Positions 20,607-31,901 of a DNA stretch of 64,000 nt are shown piece by piece. Made by a program: the position numbers and the translations under genes. Below the pieces are notes generated by a model, which was given only the letters and a program-made list of their open reading frames with translations, was not told the origin of the DNA and searched no databases. Positions within the stretch are counted from its first letter, which is position 1. Each line of letters begins with the position of its first letter. This stretch comes from Lepidodermella squamata (Eukaryota; Gastrotricha), in contig JBLDXI010000057.1 of the NCBI GenBank assembly GCA_047495785.1, positions 1 to 64,000 of the forward strand, in the 5' to 3' direction.

Positions 20607-21303
20607 AGCAATGTTTAATGAGAGCCATAGAGATCAGGTTAATCTGATCTCTATGATGAAAGCCTTCGATTGACCTCTATGCATTACCCCCGAATTCATC
20701 TTTATTATTTTGACTTTGAATAAAACATCATGGCAATCCCTTATCGTCGATATTTCTTGAATTTTCTGAAACAATCAACATTGAAAGATGATAAGCATAA
20801 TAATAAATAATCGAATGATCAAAAGATACGGACAACGGACACTATCGAAGGCCGTACATTGAAAAACGCAACGGTAAACGGTAAATCAAAGGGTCAGCTC
20901 CGAAATTTGCAAATGCTCAATGGTCTGCTTAAATTTTCCGAAAAATTATGTGGGTGAATTTCGGATCAGTTTCATACATTTCTTGCGATTTGTAAAGGTC
21001 TCTAAAGGCTTTGCTCCGACAAATGAATACGAAAATGATAATACGTCTCATAAAGTTTCGCACTATTTTTTCGCTCCTCAATAAGAGAGTTCGCCTAATA
21101 GCAGTTGAAATGATCAATTTAATGTGGATAAAGGATTAAGCCGCTGATTTTCTTTGGGGTTCTGTTTGTCTCATTCGATGAATCGAGTTTGCTTGCTTTT
21201 TTCAAATAGCCAGACGTATGATAACTGGGCACGTGCTCTAAATACGGCGTGTTAATTTTTTTTCATTTTAAAACTCGCATTTACTTATTTTACATTACTA
21301 GGC
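20607..21303. other. intergenic region between the two lectin genes
   Basis: About 700 bp. The first part holds the polyadenylation signal of the upstream gene at 20719-20724. An inverted repeat (atagagatcagg...cctgatctctat type, about 20627-20656) lies just after the stop codon and could fold in the 3' UTR. No further gene is seen; the rest should carry the promoter of the next lectin gene. Confidence 0.5.
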
Positions 21304-24300
21304 ATGAATTATTTCACGTATCGTGGAATTGCGACAGCGTTCTGCTCCTTCACACTGCTTCTACTGCCTGTTGCTTCCACCTACGAATGGATTCGATGTT
21401 TCTCGCAACTCGATGACAGCTTCGTCACGTGCCGCTCAACCAAAAATGGCTGTCATCCATTGAAAGAATACCAGGTTCACCATTGTTTATTAAATGATGA
21501 ACACGTGATACAAATTTTCTATTGTCAGATGGAGTCGACATACAGCAAAAAATCAGCATGCTCTCTTGGGGTATCCACGTTCAAAAGTCAAAACTTTCTC
21601 CTATCGTCATATTTTCGAATTAGAACGTGGCGCTTTGCTACGACTACTCAACTGTCACCCTTGCTTGTCGCTCGGCCGAAACACCGTGTCTAAATAACGA
21701 ATTGCTGGTAAAACTCAACAACTTCAAAATATTTTTTGGTTTTATCAAATATTCTCCAGCTCACTTGGTTTAAAGATTTCTCGCTAAAAGATAACTTCGA
21801 AGAGTGTGACGAATATGTACGAGAATTTTCGGTATGCATCGCATTTTTAGAAAAGTTGTCTCATGAATATTTTGAAGTAGGGTGAAACCTTTAAAGAATG
21901 CAGATCGAAATCGACGAACCAACTCGTAGCTTGTATGCCGGTCGAATACAATTGCCCGATCGACACAGTAGAAAAAGCATTCCAATAATTATTAATTTTT
22001 TAAACTTTTCTTTATAGAAAGCGCACAAAAGGACTTCATTGAAAAAGTGCATCAGCGGTCAACGTATGTTAAATCATTTAGAAAAATATAGGGTTTGCTC
22101 GACTTTCTTGGTTCTGTTTAGTCAACTACAACCGACCTGTTTCGTACATTCGCTGCTTTTCAAAGAGCACTGGTCAATTTGTTGATTGCCGCCCTGCCAA
22201 AACTGGCTGTCTTTCTGACACCGAGACAGCTAAATTCTCGCTTGGAGTCTACAAAAATAAGGAGAACTGCTTGAAATGGGTGAGATTAACCTCCAAATAC
22301 CCAGCTCAAGTCTTGCAGTTGATACATTTTGTAGAACGCAGCTCTTTGCTCTTCTCCAAAGGGCAAAATAGCGTGTTACAGCGCTTGCCCGAAGAAACAT
22401 ACCTTGGTTAGTTATTGACTCTGCGAATATTCGGTCTATTTGAAGCCGATTTCCTTAGCTGAACATCTACACGAATGAACCGTCGTTCTCATCGAATTAC
22501 GCCACCTGCCTGGCCGATCTGACAAAAGTAGGAATTTTCGACTAAGAACATTCATTTTGGTTCATTTTTATGTTTAGAGTAAAATCTGTTCGCCGGAGGA
22601 TGGCCCATTGGTTTGCGTAAATTTCTATCAAAAATGCGGTCTTGGAGAGGTATTTTGCCTTGCATATCCCAAGCTGAATTGAATTCAATTTCTTACAGGT
22701 CGATTGTTCGTCGATTGCAGCCTTCGAAACCGAAGCCATCTGTCTCTCATGTAAAATTCGTGAAACAATAGCTATTCATTCTCATTTGCCTTCTAACAGT
22801 TCTGAACGATTTGCACAACCTGGACTGTTCTGCAGAGAATAGATTTCTAAGAATTTTTGGCGCTTTGACTTGGAAACAAGCAGCCCACTACTGCTCGGCG
22901 CTGAATTTACGCCTTGCCATCGTCGACACTCCGAGGGACCAAGCAAACATCAATCCTCTTGCCAGTAAGGAAGACTTGATGAAATATTCTGTATTTGCGC
23001 TTTATTTTTAGATCTCAACAAGCCTTATGGCTGCAACGGATTATGGATCGGAGCTAGACAGGGTGTAAACACAACCACAGCGTTTTTCTGGGACAAAAAG
23101 GAAACTCAACCTACCCTATTTTCTAACTGGTACTTCGGCGGTGGCTACTACGATGTTCCCGAGCCGTCCTTCGCGCCGACTTGTGCTGCCGAGCCCGAAA
23201 ATCGGCTCTGCGTCCGAGTTCATTCCGACGGCCGCTGGGATGATGTGGCGTGTAATGCCGTTCTCGATGGAGCGATTTGCGAGAAGAGGTGCCGAGATGT
23301 TAAGCTGAAACTGTGCTACGGCCGCACCTCAGCAAAGTGCGTCGAAGGGTCCGAATCTTGCTCAGCAAAGCAATATGTTGTACGTTGAATCCTGCTTCAG
23401 CCTTTCAAAATCTTCAACACTTCTCTCGACAGATCGGAAGATATAAATACAGACAAGACTGTGAAGCGGCAATAAATTTCAACGTAAAAGCGTAGCTCAT
23501 CTTCATTTAAGATCTCAGATGTATCATTGTGCCACAGAATCGCCACAAATTATGCATCCGGGTCGACAACTACAAATTTGCGATTTGCGTACCAGAAAAT
23601 GTTGATTGTCCCGAGGGAACGGTGAGTTGGAAAAAGCTCCTGTCCCAATGTTTTGCATGTTTTATGATGTCGTAGTCGTACAGCTTGTCATCTGGTCTCT
23701 TTTTCGACACCCAACCGAGTTGCATTAGCGGTTAGTTTTTTTGCAATTGTTCAGTCTCTTGAAAAATAACTTACAAATTCTGCTCAGCTGCGCCAACAAA
23801 TGGCCCTTACAAACGCTGCTTCGATAAGACAAACGCTTTCCTCGGTTGCTACCCGGCTGCTAATCATTGCCCGAAATCTTCGTCCAGTGTTTGTCCAGAG
23901 TCCTATATCCCGGAATTATTTACCAATGTATTTGTACTCTAGAACCGAAGCCCAAGAATTTACTCGACCAAACAAAGCTGTTTGGAAGGAGTGAGTTTTC
24001 TACAGATTGAAAACTTCATAACGAGAGTTCTGTTGTTTTCCCAGCCTGCTATCTATTGCAAATCAGCCAAATCCACTTCAGAGCTATGCATTGGCGAAGG
24101 GGCGTCTTGTACATCGTTTAAACGGGTCGAGGTTAAATTATTTCAAATTTTAACATTATACTTTGCATTTCCGATATTTTCACCGCAGTATGTGCAGTTT
24201 GTGATATCGACGTTGTTCGCGAACAATTATGCTGCGTGCAATTCTCCGAATTCCTTGCTTTTGGTAGGTTGCCGGTATTGCCTGAGAACTTGTTTTACAA

Positions 24301-25113
24301 ATTGAATTGCTCTTGCCATTATTAAATTTATTAATTAAAACTTTAACTAAATCGATTCTAAAATGGGTGATTGAATGATTACATTTTTTGTTATTTTTTT
24401 ATCGACTCTTCAAGTTACCGCATCAAGAATGCGTTGCGGCTGACGGAAATGTGAACTGTGCCCTGGAGGCATTTCCATGTCCCACTGGATTGGTAAGTTT
24501 TAGAATACTATTTATTTTGTCGTATAATATCTTCCTTCTTTAGGTTCAACGGCGGGTTTTCAGCAGCAAACAACGTTGTGTTTCGCGTACTTTACCATGA
24601 AACAATAACAATTCACTTGAGACTTTCATTTTTCCTTGTTATCTAGCAACGGGATGTGCGTTGGATGGCAAGTATTACAAAATTAACCAGAACGGCATGA
24701 ACTTCACAACGGCCAAGACAGTGTGTAGCACGTACGGAGCTCTAGCTGCAATTAGAAACTCCGACGAACAGGCTGAAGTTTTCAAACTTATTGGTATGAC
24801 ATCAATTACACGCGACTTCTATCGATCGATTTAAATATTTTACTCACCAAGGCACCGCCTCTGCTGTCTTCGGTTGCAACGGCCTGTGGCTTGGCGCCTC
24901 GACGCCTTCGCTTCAAGACCAGCCTTTCAAATGGCTGGACAATAGCGTTTTGACCTACACTGACAAGTTGGTGTCCGATGGCTTGGGCTGTGATGGCAAT
25001 CCATTTGGCCCGCTTGCAATCCGCATTGCGAATAACAATAACGGAATGTGGGACGATGTTAATCCAGATGCTGCGTTAGAGGGCGCTATCTGCCAGTTGC
25101 CATGCAATACTTG
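21304..25113 (+). CDS. secreted C-type lectin gene (two CTLDs), paralogue of the upstream gene
   Basis: The start at 21304 gives a signal peptide (FCSFTLLLLPVAST) followed by WIRCFSQLDDSFVTC, almost the same module that opens the upstream lectin gene (WVRCFSQFDNTFVGC). Small cysteine exons follow through 22740. The first CTLD covers about 22800-22965 and 23012-23291 (GCNGLWIGA, RWDDVACN, LDGAICEK). More short Cys exons lie at about 23290-24580. The second CTLD covers about 24647-24794 and 24853-25113 (GCNGLWLGA, WDDVNPDAALEGAICQ). The second domain lacks the Cys expected after WDDV, so one CTLD disulphide may be missing. An aataaa lies at about 25207. The exon layout repeats that of its neighbour, so the pair arose by tandem duplication with later domain loss or gain. 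Confidence 0.72.
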
Positions 25114-25345
25114 AAAAATCTCCTTTATGTATCGTCACCTCAAATGAACTAAGATTTGCCTTATGGACAGATTTACTATGGAAAATGTATTATTTACAGT
25201 TTAGAAAATAAAGCAAGAAGATAAGAATAAATGAAAATTGGCATTTGATGACTTAGCCAAGGGCACAGGTAATAAAATTAAATTAAACACAGTTACGCAG
25301 TGTCTCACGAGACTACATTATGCTTATAGGTTCATGATAGGACGA
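25114..25345. other. short gap between convergent lectin and chemoreceptor genes
   Basis: About 230 bp containing the lectin polyadenylation signal (aataaa, about 25207-25212) and the 3' flank of the minus-strand receptor. Nothing else was seen. Confidence 0.6.
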
Positions 25346-26994
25346 TCATCCGCGCCTGTCGTAGCTTTCCGGATAAACCACAGAGTTCTCATCCGGCGTA
25401 GTAGTGAACATTAGTTGACGTTGCTGGGTGGCTCTGGGGATAACTGGGGCTTGATATGTTGTTGCTGGGATGACAGGACTACGCTGGGTAACCGTTGCAT
25501 GCGCTGCTGAGCCCATGCTGCGTCGTTCCCCGGCAGCATAGTCCAGCAAAATCAAGTAATAAGTGAAAACAGCGCCAAGAATCTGCGATATAAACAAAGG
25601 ATAGAACAATGGATTTCGGAACAAGATTCACTCACAGCCATGATTGTTTCGTAACGAAGGCTGACCAAGTTGTAGAAGGTTAGGGAGATGCACTGAGATC
25701 CACATTGGCCGACTAGAACCAGGAGCTAAACAAATCAGACAAAAAATTAAAAAATTGTGAAGTTCAGTCAAAACTTACCCTGATTCCAGATGGGTTGTTG
25801 CTTTCCTCGAACAAACTCTGGGTCGGAACTTGGTACAAAACATCTCGGACGCTTCTAGCCTTGCGATTCAGATAAGCCGAGGCGAATGGGAAACTGAGAA
25901 GAAAGGTCGCACAGCCTAGTGACCAAAATGCCAGAGCAATTTGCATCAGCGTATCTTCAACGCCCCAGCCCATTTGATAGACAGTGAAGAGCAGGCCGAA
26001 GAATCCGAACGAAATCGTTGAACCAACGCAGATGCGAGCGACTTGGTCCAGGGCTCGGACGGCATTCGAGAAGAACAGATGAGCCCGGCGGATGCATTCA
26101 ACCTCGAGAACGGGCGGGCGTTTTGCAGCCTTGCTTATGATGGTCTTAGCTGCTTGATCGCCCTCGATATCTTCAACCAACCCGCAAGCAACGCCTGGTT
26201 TGTGGTAGTTCTCAACGACGTAGTTCTTCATACGCCAGAAACGGCTGGCGAATTCGACGGTCAAACAGCAAATGAAGCCAGTGCATAACGCAGCGGCTGA
26301 GTCTGAAGCAAAGCCGAAGATGCAACCGATAGCGACATGGGAGTTGTAGCCATGTTCGTTCTCGTCCTGGGGGAAATGGTCCTGGAACGGCTCAACCAAC
26401 GGGCCGAAGATGTTCTTCCTAGCTACAGCGACAGTAGTCATCAAAATGTTGTTGATAACTACGAAGGACCAGCAAATGATGTGAATACCTGTTCAAGAGT
26501 TGAATTTAATAAAATATTTCGAAATATTTCAGTTAATTCTTACCAAGGTAGAGGCATGAGCGTGTTTTGGTGAAAAGCGCCCTCTCCTCCTGCCAAAAAG
26601 CGTCCCAGGTCTTGTTAGGAGCAGCTGGCTTATTGGCCATAAGGACATGTTCGATGTTAAGCAATTCGAAAATGCCGACCCATCGATCACCCTGCCAGCT
26701 GATGACGATGAACGACGTCCTAACAGTCGCACACATCAGGTAGTAGCTGGCTAACATAGCTGCGTAGCCCGAAATTTGATGCGGAGCGGCGTAGAACATG
26801 ACGAATTGCCGTAAGAAGTTCATCCAGGCGAGGATGCACATAACGACCGGGTAGATGAAGTGGCGAGTGGCCGGGCGGGTTTTCGAGGCGATAACCGGCG
26901 CGTCTCGCACCCATTTGCTCAGCTCAACGGTCGGGTACAGGCCGCAGATTTGCAGCGAGCGGACAAATCTGTTGAAGTCGCGTTTCGAACTCAT
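25346..26994 (-). CDS. gustatory-receptor-like seven-transmembrane protein, four exons
   Basis: Exons 26994-26544, 26488-25779, 25725-25636 and 25582-25346 total 1488 nt (495 residues), and the frame is kept at each junction. Hydrophobic helices include FIYPVVMCILAWMNFLRQFV, YAAMLASYYLMCATV, HIICWSFVVINNILM, AALCTGFICCLTVEF, FGFFGLLFTVYQMGW, ALAFWSLGCATFLLSFPFA and the last in exon 4. The exon 3 to 4 junction gives a helix with NLVSLRYETIMA then ILGAVFTYYLILLDY. This matches the TM7 region of the insect/nematode gustatory receptor family, where GxxxTYhhhhhQF is the signature; here the last pair is DY, not QF. The N-terminus (MSSKRDFNRF) has no signal peptide, as expected for intracellular N-termini. 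The tail beyond TM7 is unusually long. The ligand is unknown. Confidence 0.68.
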
Positions 26995-27790
26995 AGCAAG
27001 TGCGATATGTTGCGAGAAAAAACTGGCACAATGATGACCGGGAAATCAATGTCGGACGGGCGGAATTATAAGAACAGCGTGGACTTGAGGGAATTGGCCT
27101 AATGGCGGCGGCTAATAGTTTTTGCACTGCTGCTTGACACCCGCGCGCTTGTCACATTTTTGCTGAGGCTGGTGATAATGCCCATTTTTGGTATAGTGGG
27201 AGTAGTATGTTGTTGTGATGAGTTAGGCAAATTAATTAATCGTCAATAATGCGATGGCGAGAATCGGGCGGCTAATTTTTTTCTTAGCCGAGCCGATTTT
27301 TATTTTATTTATTGTTTTCACGCGCGCAAAATACGAGTGAGTGAGTGTATGCTTGTATTTGCGATCGATGACGACGCGTGAGCTAATGGCGTTAAAATTG
27401 ATGATGAAAGTGCTGGCACGCAGCGGGAAGTTGAACCGGTATATTCGCCTTTATTTTCTAAATGAAAAAAATAATAATTATTTCGGATGTTTACCGGTGC
27501 AAGGCGGCTAATCTTGCGCGTTCATGCAAAATAATCCGGGCCGAGTAGTTGATCGCGAGAAAACAAAAACATGGCTGCTATTCTTTATGTAAAGATCACT
27601 TCACAAATTTCTTCTAATCACGCTAATTGAAGTCAATAAAGTCAAATTTGTTTACTCTTCATCTTGACGTTACCTATAACAACAAATTATTGTGATTGAC
27701 AAAGTTATCATTTTTGTTAGAAACAAAATCGGCCTCGTTTTTTGTCCACGAACCATGAATCATCGAGAATACAGAGGAAATACACATTTG
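26995..27790. other. gap between receptor gene and first kinase gene
   Basis: About 800 bp. The first part should hold the receptor promoter. From about 27555 to 27790 the sequence resembles 31640-31900 and 41640-41795, the regions just downstream of the other two kinase paralogues, so it is a conserved 3' flank or 3' UTR of the kinase family. It may hide a short terminal exon. No other gene is seen. Confidence 0.5.
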
Positions 27791-30700
27791 CTATAAACTC
27801 AAAGTGGATCTAAGCTGCCTTATTTTCTCAATTAACGTCTTGGCCAGCAATTTAAATAACTCAAGTATGGAGTTCAAAATCATAACTCCATAGAGATTCG
27901 GCAGGAAAATGTAAGAGAAGAAGATAAGAAGAATTGTAGCTTCAGCCGAAACCCGCTCTACATCTTTGATGTAGATGTAGCTCAGAGAAAAGTCTATTGC
28001 ACTAGCGAGGAATCTGAAAGCAATAGCTATTAAAACTAGTTTTATCATAGCGAATGGGACCATTTTTGCGATCGTTAGGATTAGGATAGCCGCCACAAGT
28101 TCTCGTTCGCCTTTTCCAGTCGGGCCAATGGCTAAATATGCTATCGATGACGCAAGCATTAGACTCAAATTGATTAGTCTCATTGAGTTTGATTTTTCTA
28201 ACAAAGATCCGAGCCCGCAACAGGCGAATGTACATGCGTAGAAAAACCGAGTTGGTAATGGCACTGTTCCAGGGGTGACAGCAATTAAGAAGACTATGTA
28301 TGCAGACGGGACGACTTTCAATATTTCCCAAATAACACGAACAAGCAAGGGGAAACGCATGTAATCTCCTCCAAGATACAGCCGTTCGGCAATTTTTTCA
28401 TCAGTAGTCTTGTCCGTGTGTGATGAGCGACTGACTTCCGCCGTCTGAGCGACCCTGCTAGCATCAGCCTGTAAAACAGTCATAATTTGGCAACACAGCG
28501 ACACTGATTAAGAAAATACCTCAAGTCTCTTTTCCAGGATCTGAAAAAGATAAGTTTATTTTACATAGCATTTTTACAGCGCTCATCATCGTGACCAGCT
28601 TTTCGCCAGTCACCGATAAGCTATTTACACGCTATTTACACACACGCGAACACCACTGTTGGCCAATAATGCGAGCGTTGCAATACTAGCACGAATTTCG
28701 CATGGCTAATTCGTAGAGATTTTTTTATTTGAGATTTTTTAATTTCAAAATAGGCAGCCTTTTTCAGTTGATAGCTGCTCACTTTTTTCAGTACACCGAT
28801 TATTACCCTCATCAAGTGATTTCTTCGGGCACGCGACCCAAAAAGCAAAAAATCATGATGAGTCATCTCGGCACACATAAATGTACTAGCGTGTCAGATC
28901 TACTGTATTTCGCTTGCGGGTCGACTCGATTTGCTTCTTAGAGGGACAAGTGGCGTTCCTAGCCACGCGAAATTGAGCAATAACTTTTTATCTATGGGCT
29001 AATTGCAGTGATTTCAATAAATTGGTTTCGCTCTCTAAGGTGGTCATAATTTCGTTGAGCTGGGCGTGTTCGGCGAGCTCACTTACAGCAGAAAACAGAA
29101 AATTTGATTAAAATAACGAGAAAATAGTCGCGCAACTCAGTCCCTGAAAATTAGAAGCCGTGCTCTAATAATGTTAGATCACTCGTTTTGATCCTAATCT
29201 CGAAAGCGCTCCCTCTCGTAAACTTCGACTCGTGTAAAACTCGCGCTCCACTCGGCTGCGCCTCGTTCCGCTTCGCTTGCTCGTTTTTCACTCGTCTTCG
29301 TTTACTCGAGATTATTTCTAATTACGCGTTTTCTCGATTAGAATCAAAACTCGGTGCTCTATCATATAGGTATTACAAACTTATTATAACCGATTGCAAG
29401 ACATTGCTCAGTTAGTCAGTTAACAATCTTATAATCCACCTCATTTTCCAAGCCTTGATTTTTCGCTGCCAGATCGTCCACCTACAATTTTTATGAATTA
29501 GTAGCTAAATTGCATGACATCTGTACATACTTGTTTGACCAGTCTGCCATTATCAGCCTCCAGCGCCTCGATTTGTTTAGTTTTCTTTGAAATATATAAT
29601 GTGCAAGTTATTGATAGCAATTTCTGACCCTATCGAGTTCTAACGTATTCTTTCAGAGAAATGAAATAAAGAAGTCTAAATCCGAGTTATTCAACGACGC
29701 TAACGATATGTAGCATAATGCTCGTTTAATGGGCTAGGAAATAGAATGTCAATAGTCAATATTGAAAAATGTAGGGCTATTCAGCTTTGAAGTCCAACTT
29801 TGCAAGCAGCCCGGGTAAGTAATTTTATGGCATTTTTTCCAGCGCTCATCATCGAGACCGGCTTTTCGCCAGTCACGGATAAGCTATTTACCAGCCCGAG
29901 ATATTATAGGCAAACCTGAGCTTCCATGGCCTGCTTTTCTGCCATCAAAGTGTTTACTGTAAGACTTGTTGACTCGATCTGTAAACATGTTTTCAACTAG
30001 GCATTATAGTAGATTTTAAGCCTGCTGCGATTACTTCACGGGCCAGACTGGCGTTTTCAGCCTTCAGCGCCTCAATTTGCGTAGTTTTTGCTGAAATCTA
30101 CATGAAGTAAATGCATTCGAACACATTCTCAACTAAATAAGCAGCGAAATCATACATTTTCTTTCAGTGCAATAACGTTATTATGGACGCGGCGCTTGTA
30201 GTCGGATGTCGCCAAATACTTCGACGCTTGTTCTTGAAACAGTGGTGTTCGTAGGATTTTCGCCATTGGAAGTCTAGAATCAGGCTTTGGGTGCATAACA
30301 TGGTCGAGCAAAAATGTGCCAAGATTCAGCCACTCGCCAACGAGATTTTCAACTATTCTAAAAGAAGACGTCTAACCTTAGGAGCGAAAATTGTCGTTAT
30401 GATACCTATCTTGGACGTGGTTCGAACCGAAAACATGGTCGAGCTGCTGCAGTTGCACAACATTTTCCCCGATAAGCCTGCTTAACGTTACAAGTTCATA
30501 GGCGATCAAGCCGAATGCCCAAATGTCGGTTGGCGGCTTGCTCCTTTGATTGTCATCTTTGTATTCCGGCGGCATGTAACAGTATGTTCCAACTGCGCAC
30601 GCGGTATTTGGAGTGCCGAGAAGCTTAGCTATTCCCAAATCCGCAATCTTAATCGTCTTGCCGTCAGTTGTCAACAGGATATTCTCCGGTTTCAAATCCC

Positions 30701-31118
30701 GATGCACAACATCCATATCGTGCAGGTAGGCTATTCCGAGGCCTAACTGCGTCAGCCAATCAAACACTTCATCACGCGAGAAACGTTGATTCGAAAGATT
30801 AATCCTCGTGATAACCTGCCTAAGACTACCCGATCCGCAGTATTCCAACTCGAGAAACAAACGATCTTTCTTGTCGATCCAATGGCTGAAAATGCGAATT
30901 ACATTAGGGTGGCTCAAGGTAGCCAAAATCTGAGCTTCTTGAAGGACCATGCGCTGTAAGTCTGGATTTTCAGAGTTATCGCCTCGGTTTATCTTCAATA
31001 TGACATCTCGGGTGCATTCGTGCCGCTGGACATTTGCGAAACCACCGCGACCAAAATCATGCCCAATCTGCGAAAACTTTGATTTATTTCCGTCAATGGT
31101 TGACTCAAAATGCGACAT
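27791..31118 (-). CDS. Ser/Thr kinase, coiled coil and multipass membrane domain (copy A), multi-exon
   Basis: I chose the start at 31118 (MSHFEST) because the paralogue opens the same way. Exon 1 (31118 to about 30396) encodes the catalytic core: a glycine loop (GRGGFANV), a VAIK-like lysine (VILKINR), HRDLKPEN, a DLG in place of DFG, and PPEY in place of APE. The next exon (about 30360-30165) completes the C-lobe. Small exons between about 30120 and 29440 encode heptad segments (ISAKTTQIEAL, ISKKTKQIEAL, VDDLAAKNQ). The final exon, up to about 28505, encodes a membrane domain with about six helices (YIVFLIAV, FFYACTFACC, LILTIAKMVPFAM, IFFSYIFLPNLYG). The kinase family cannot be named; the N-lobe resembles NEK-like kinases. 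The order kinase, coiled coil, membrane is unusual. Exon edges are approximate. Copies B and C lie upstream on the same strand. Confidence 0.68.
29176..29352. repeat. inverted-repeat (foldback) insertion in an intron of kinase copy A
   Basis: Left arm at about 29176-29204 (ctcgttttgatcctaatctc...) and right arm near 29324-29350 (reverse complement ccgagttttgattctaatcg...) pair over about 25-30 bp with a few mismatches. The middle is rich in ctcg/cttcg repeats. The word gtgctcta occurs on both outer sides (near 29160 and 29351) but not flush with the arms. This looks like a small nonautonomous transposon; its ends are uncertain. Confidence 0.5.
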
Positions 31119-31901
31119 TTTAGAGTGTAAAACAAGAGTAACTTTTAGTCGAGCACCAACAAATCCGTATCTCACTTTAAACGAGGAATGAACAAAAGAA
31201 TTTTCCGATACTAACGATTTAATGTGGAAATAAAAATACAAGATTAGATAGCAAGTGTCAAGGCTGGACTCATGCCCGCCACTGTTTCGTAGTGATAACA
31301 TAGAACAGGGCCGTAACCAGCTGGTTTTTTTGGTTGTTCAAACAACTAGCAACATGAAACCTCAAAAACCCTTTTTAGCCATTTTCCCTAGAAGTAGACT
31401 TTAATTGCTGACAACATGGACGATATTTTTTCAAAATGACTGAAAATCGGCACTTGCATTCTCCTGGGAAATTGCAAACTTCACTCTACACAAACTAGCA
31501 ACGAACTATTCAGGAAACGCCGCTGATATAGACAACGTTTATTTATTTTATTCTTCTTCAATTCAGTAGCGTTCTCACCTAGGTTATATGAAGCTTATAT
31601 CCTGCACAAAAAATCGACCATCATCTAGATGCCTAGTAGCTGATCGAGGGAATACAAAAACATGGTTGCAGGCTGCAGTTCGTTATATAAAGATCGCACT
31701 TCGCAAATGTCTTCTAATCCCGCTAATTGAAGTCAATAAAGTCATATTTATTTGTTTACTCGTCATCATCTGGGTATAACAACAAATTATTGTGATTGAC
31801 AACGTTATCCAGCATCAGAAACAAAATTAGCCTCGATCTTCGTCCACAAGCCATGAAGTGTTAAGAATGCAGAGCGAATTCCCGTTTATTATCAAATAAC
31901 A

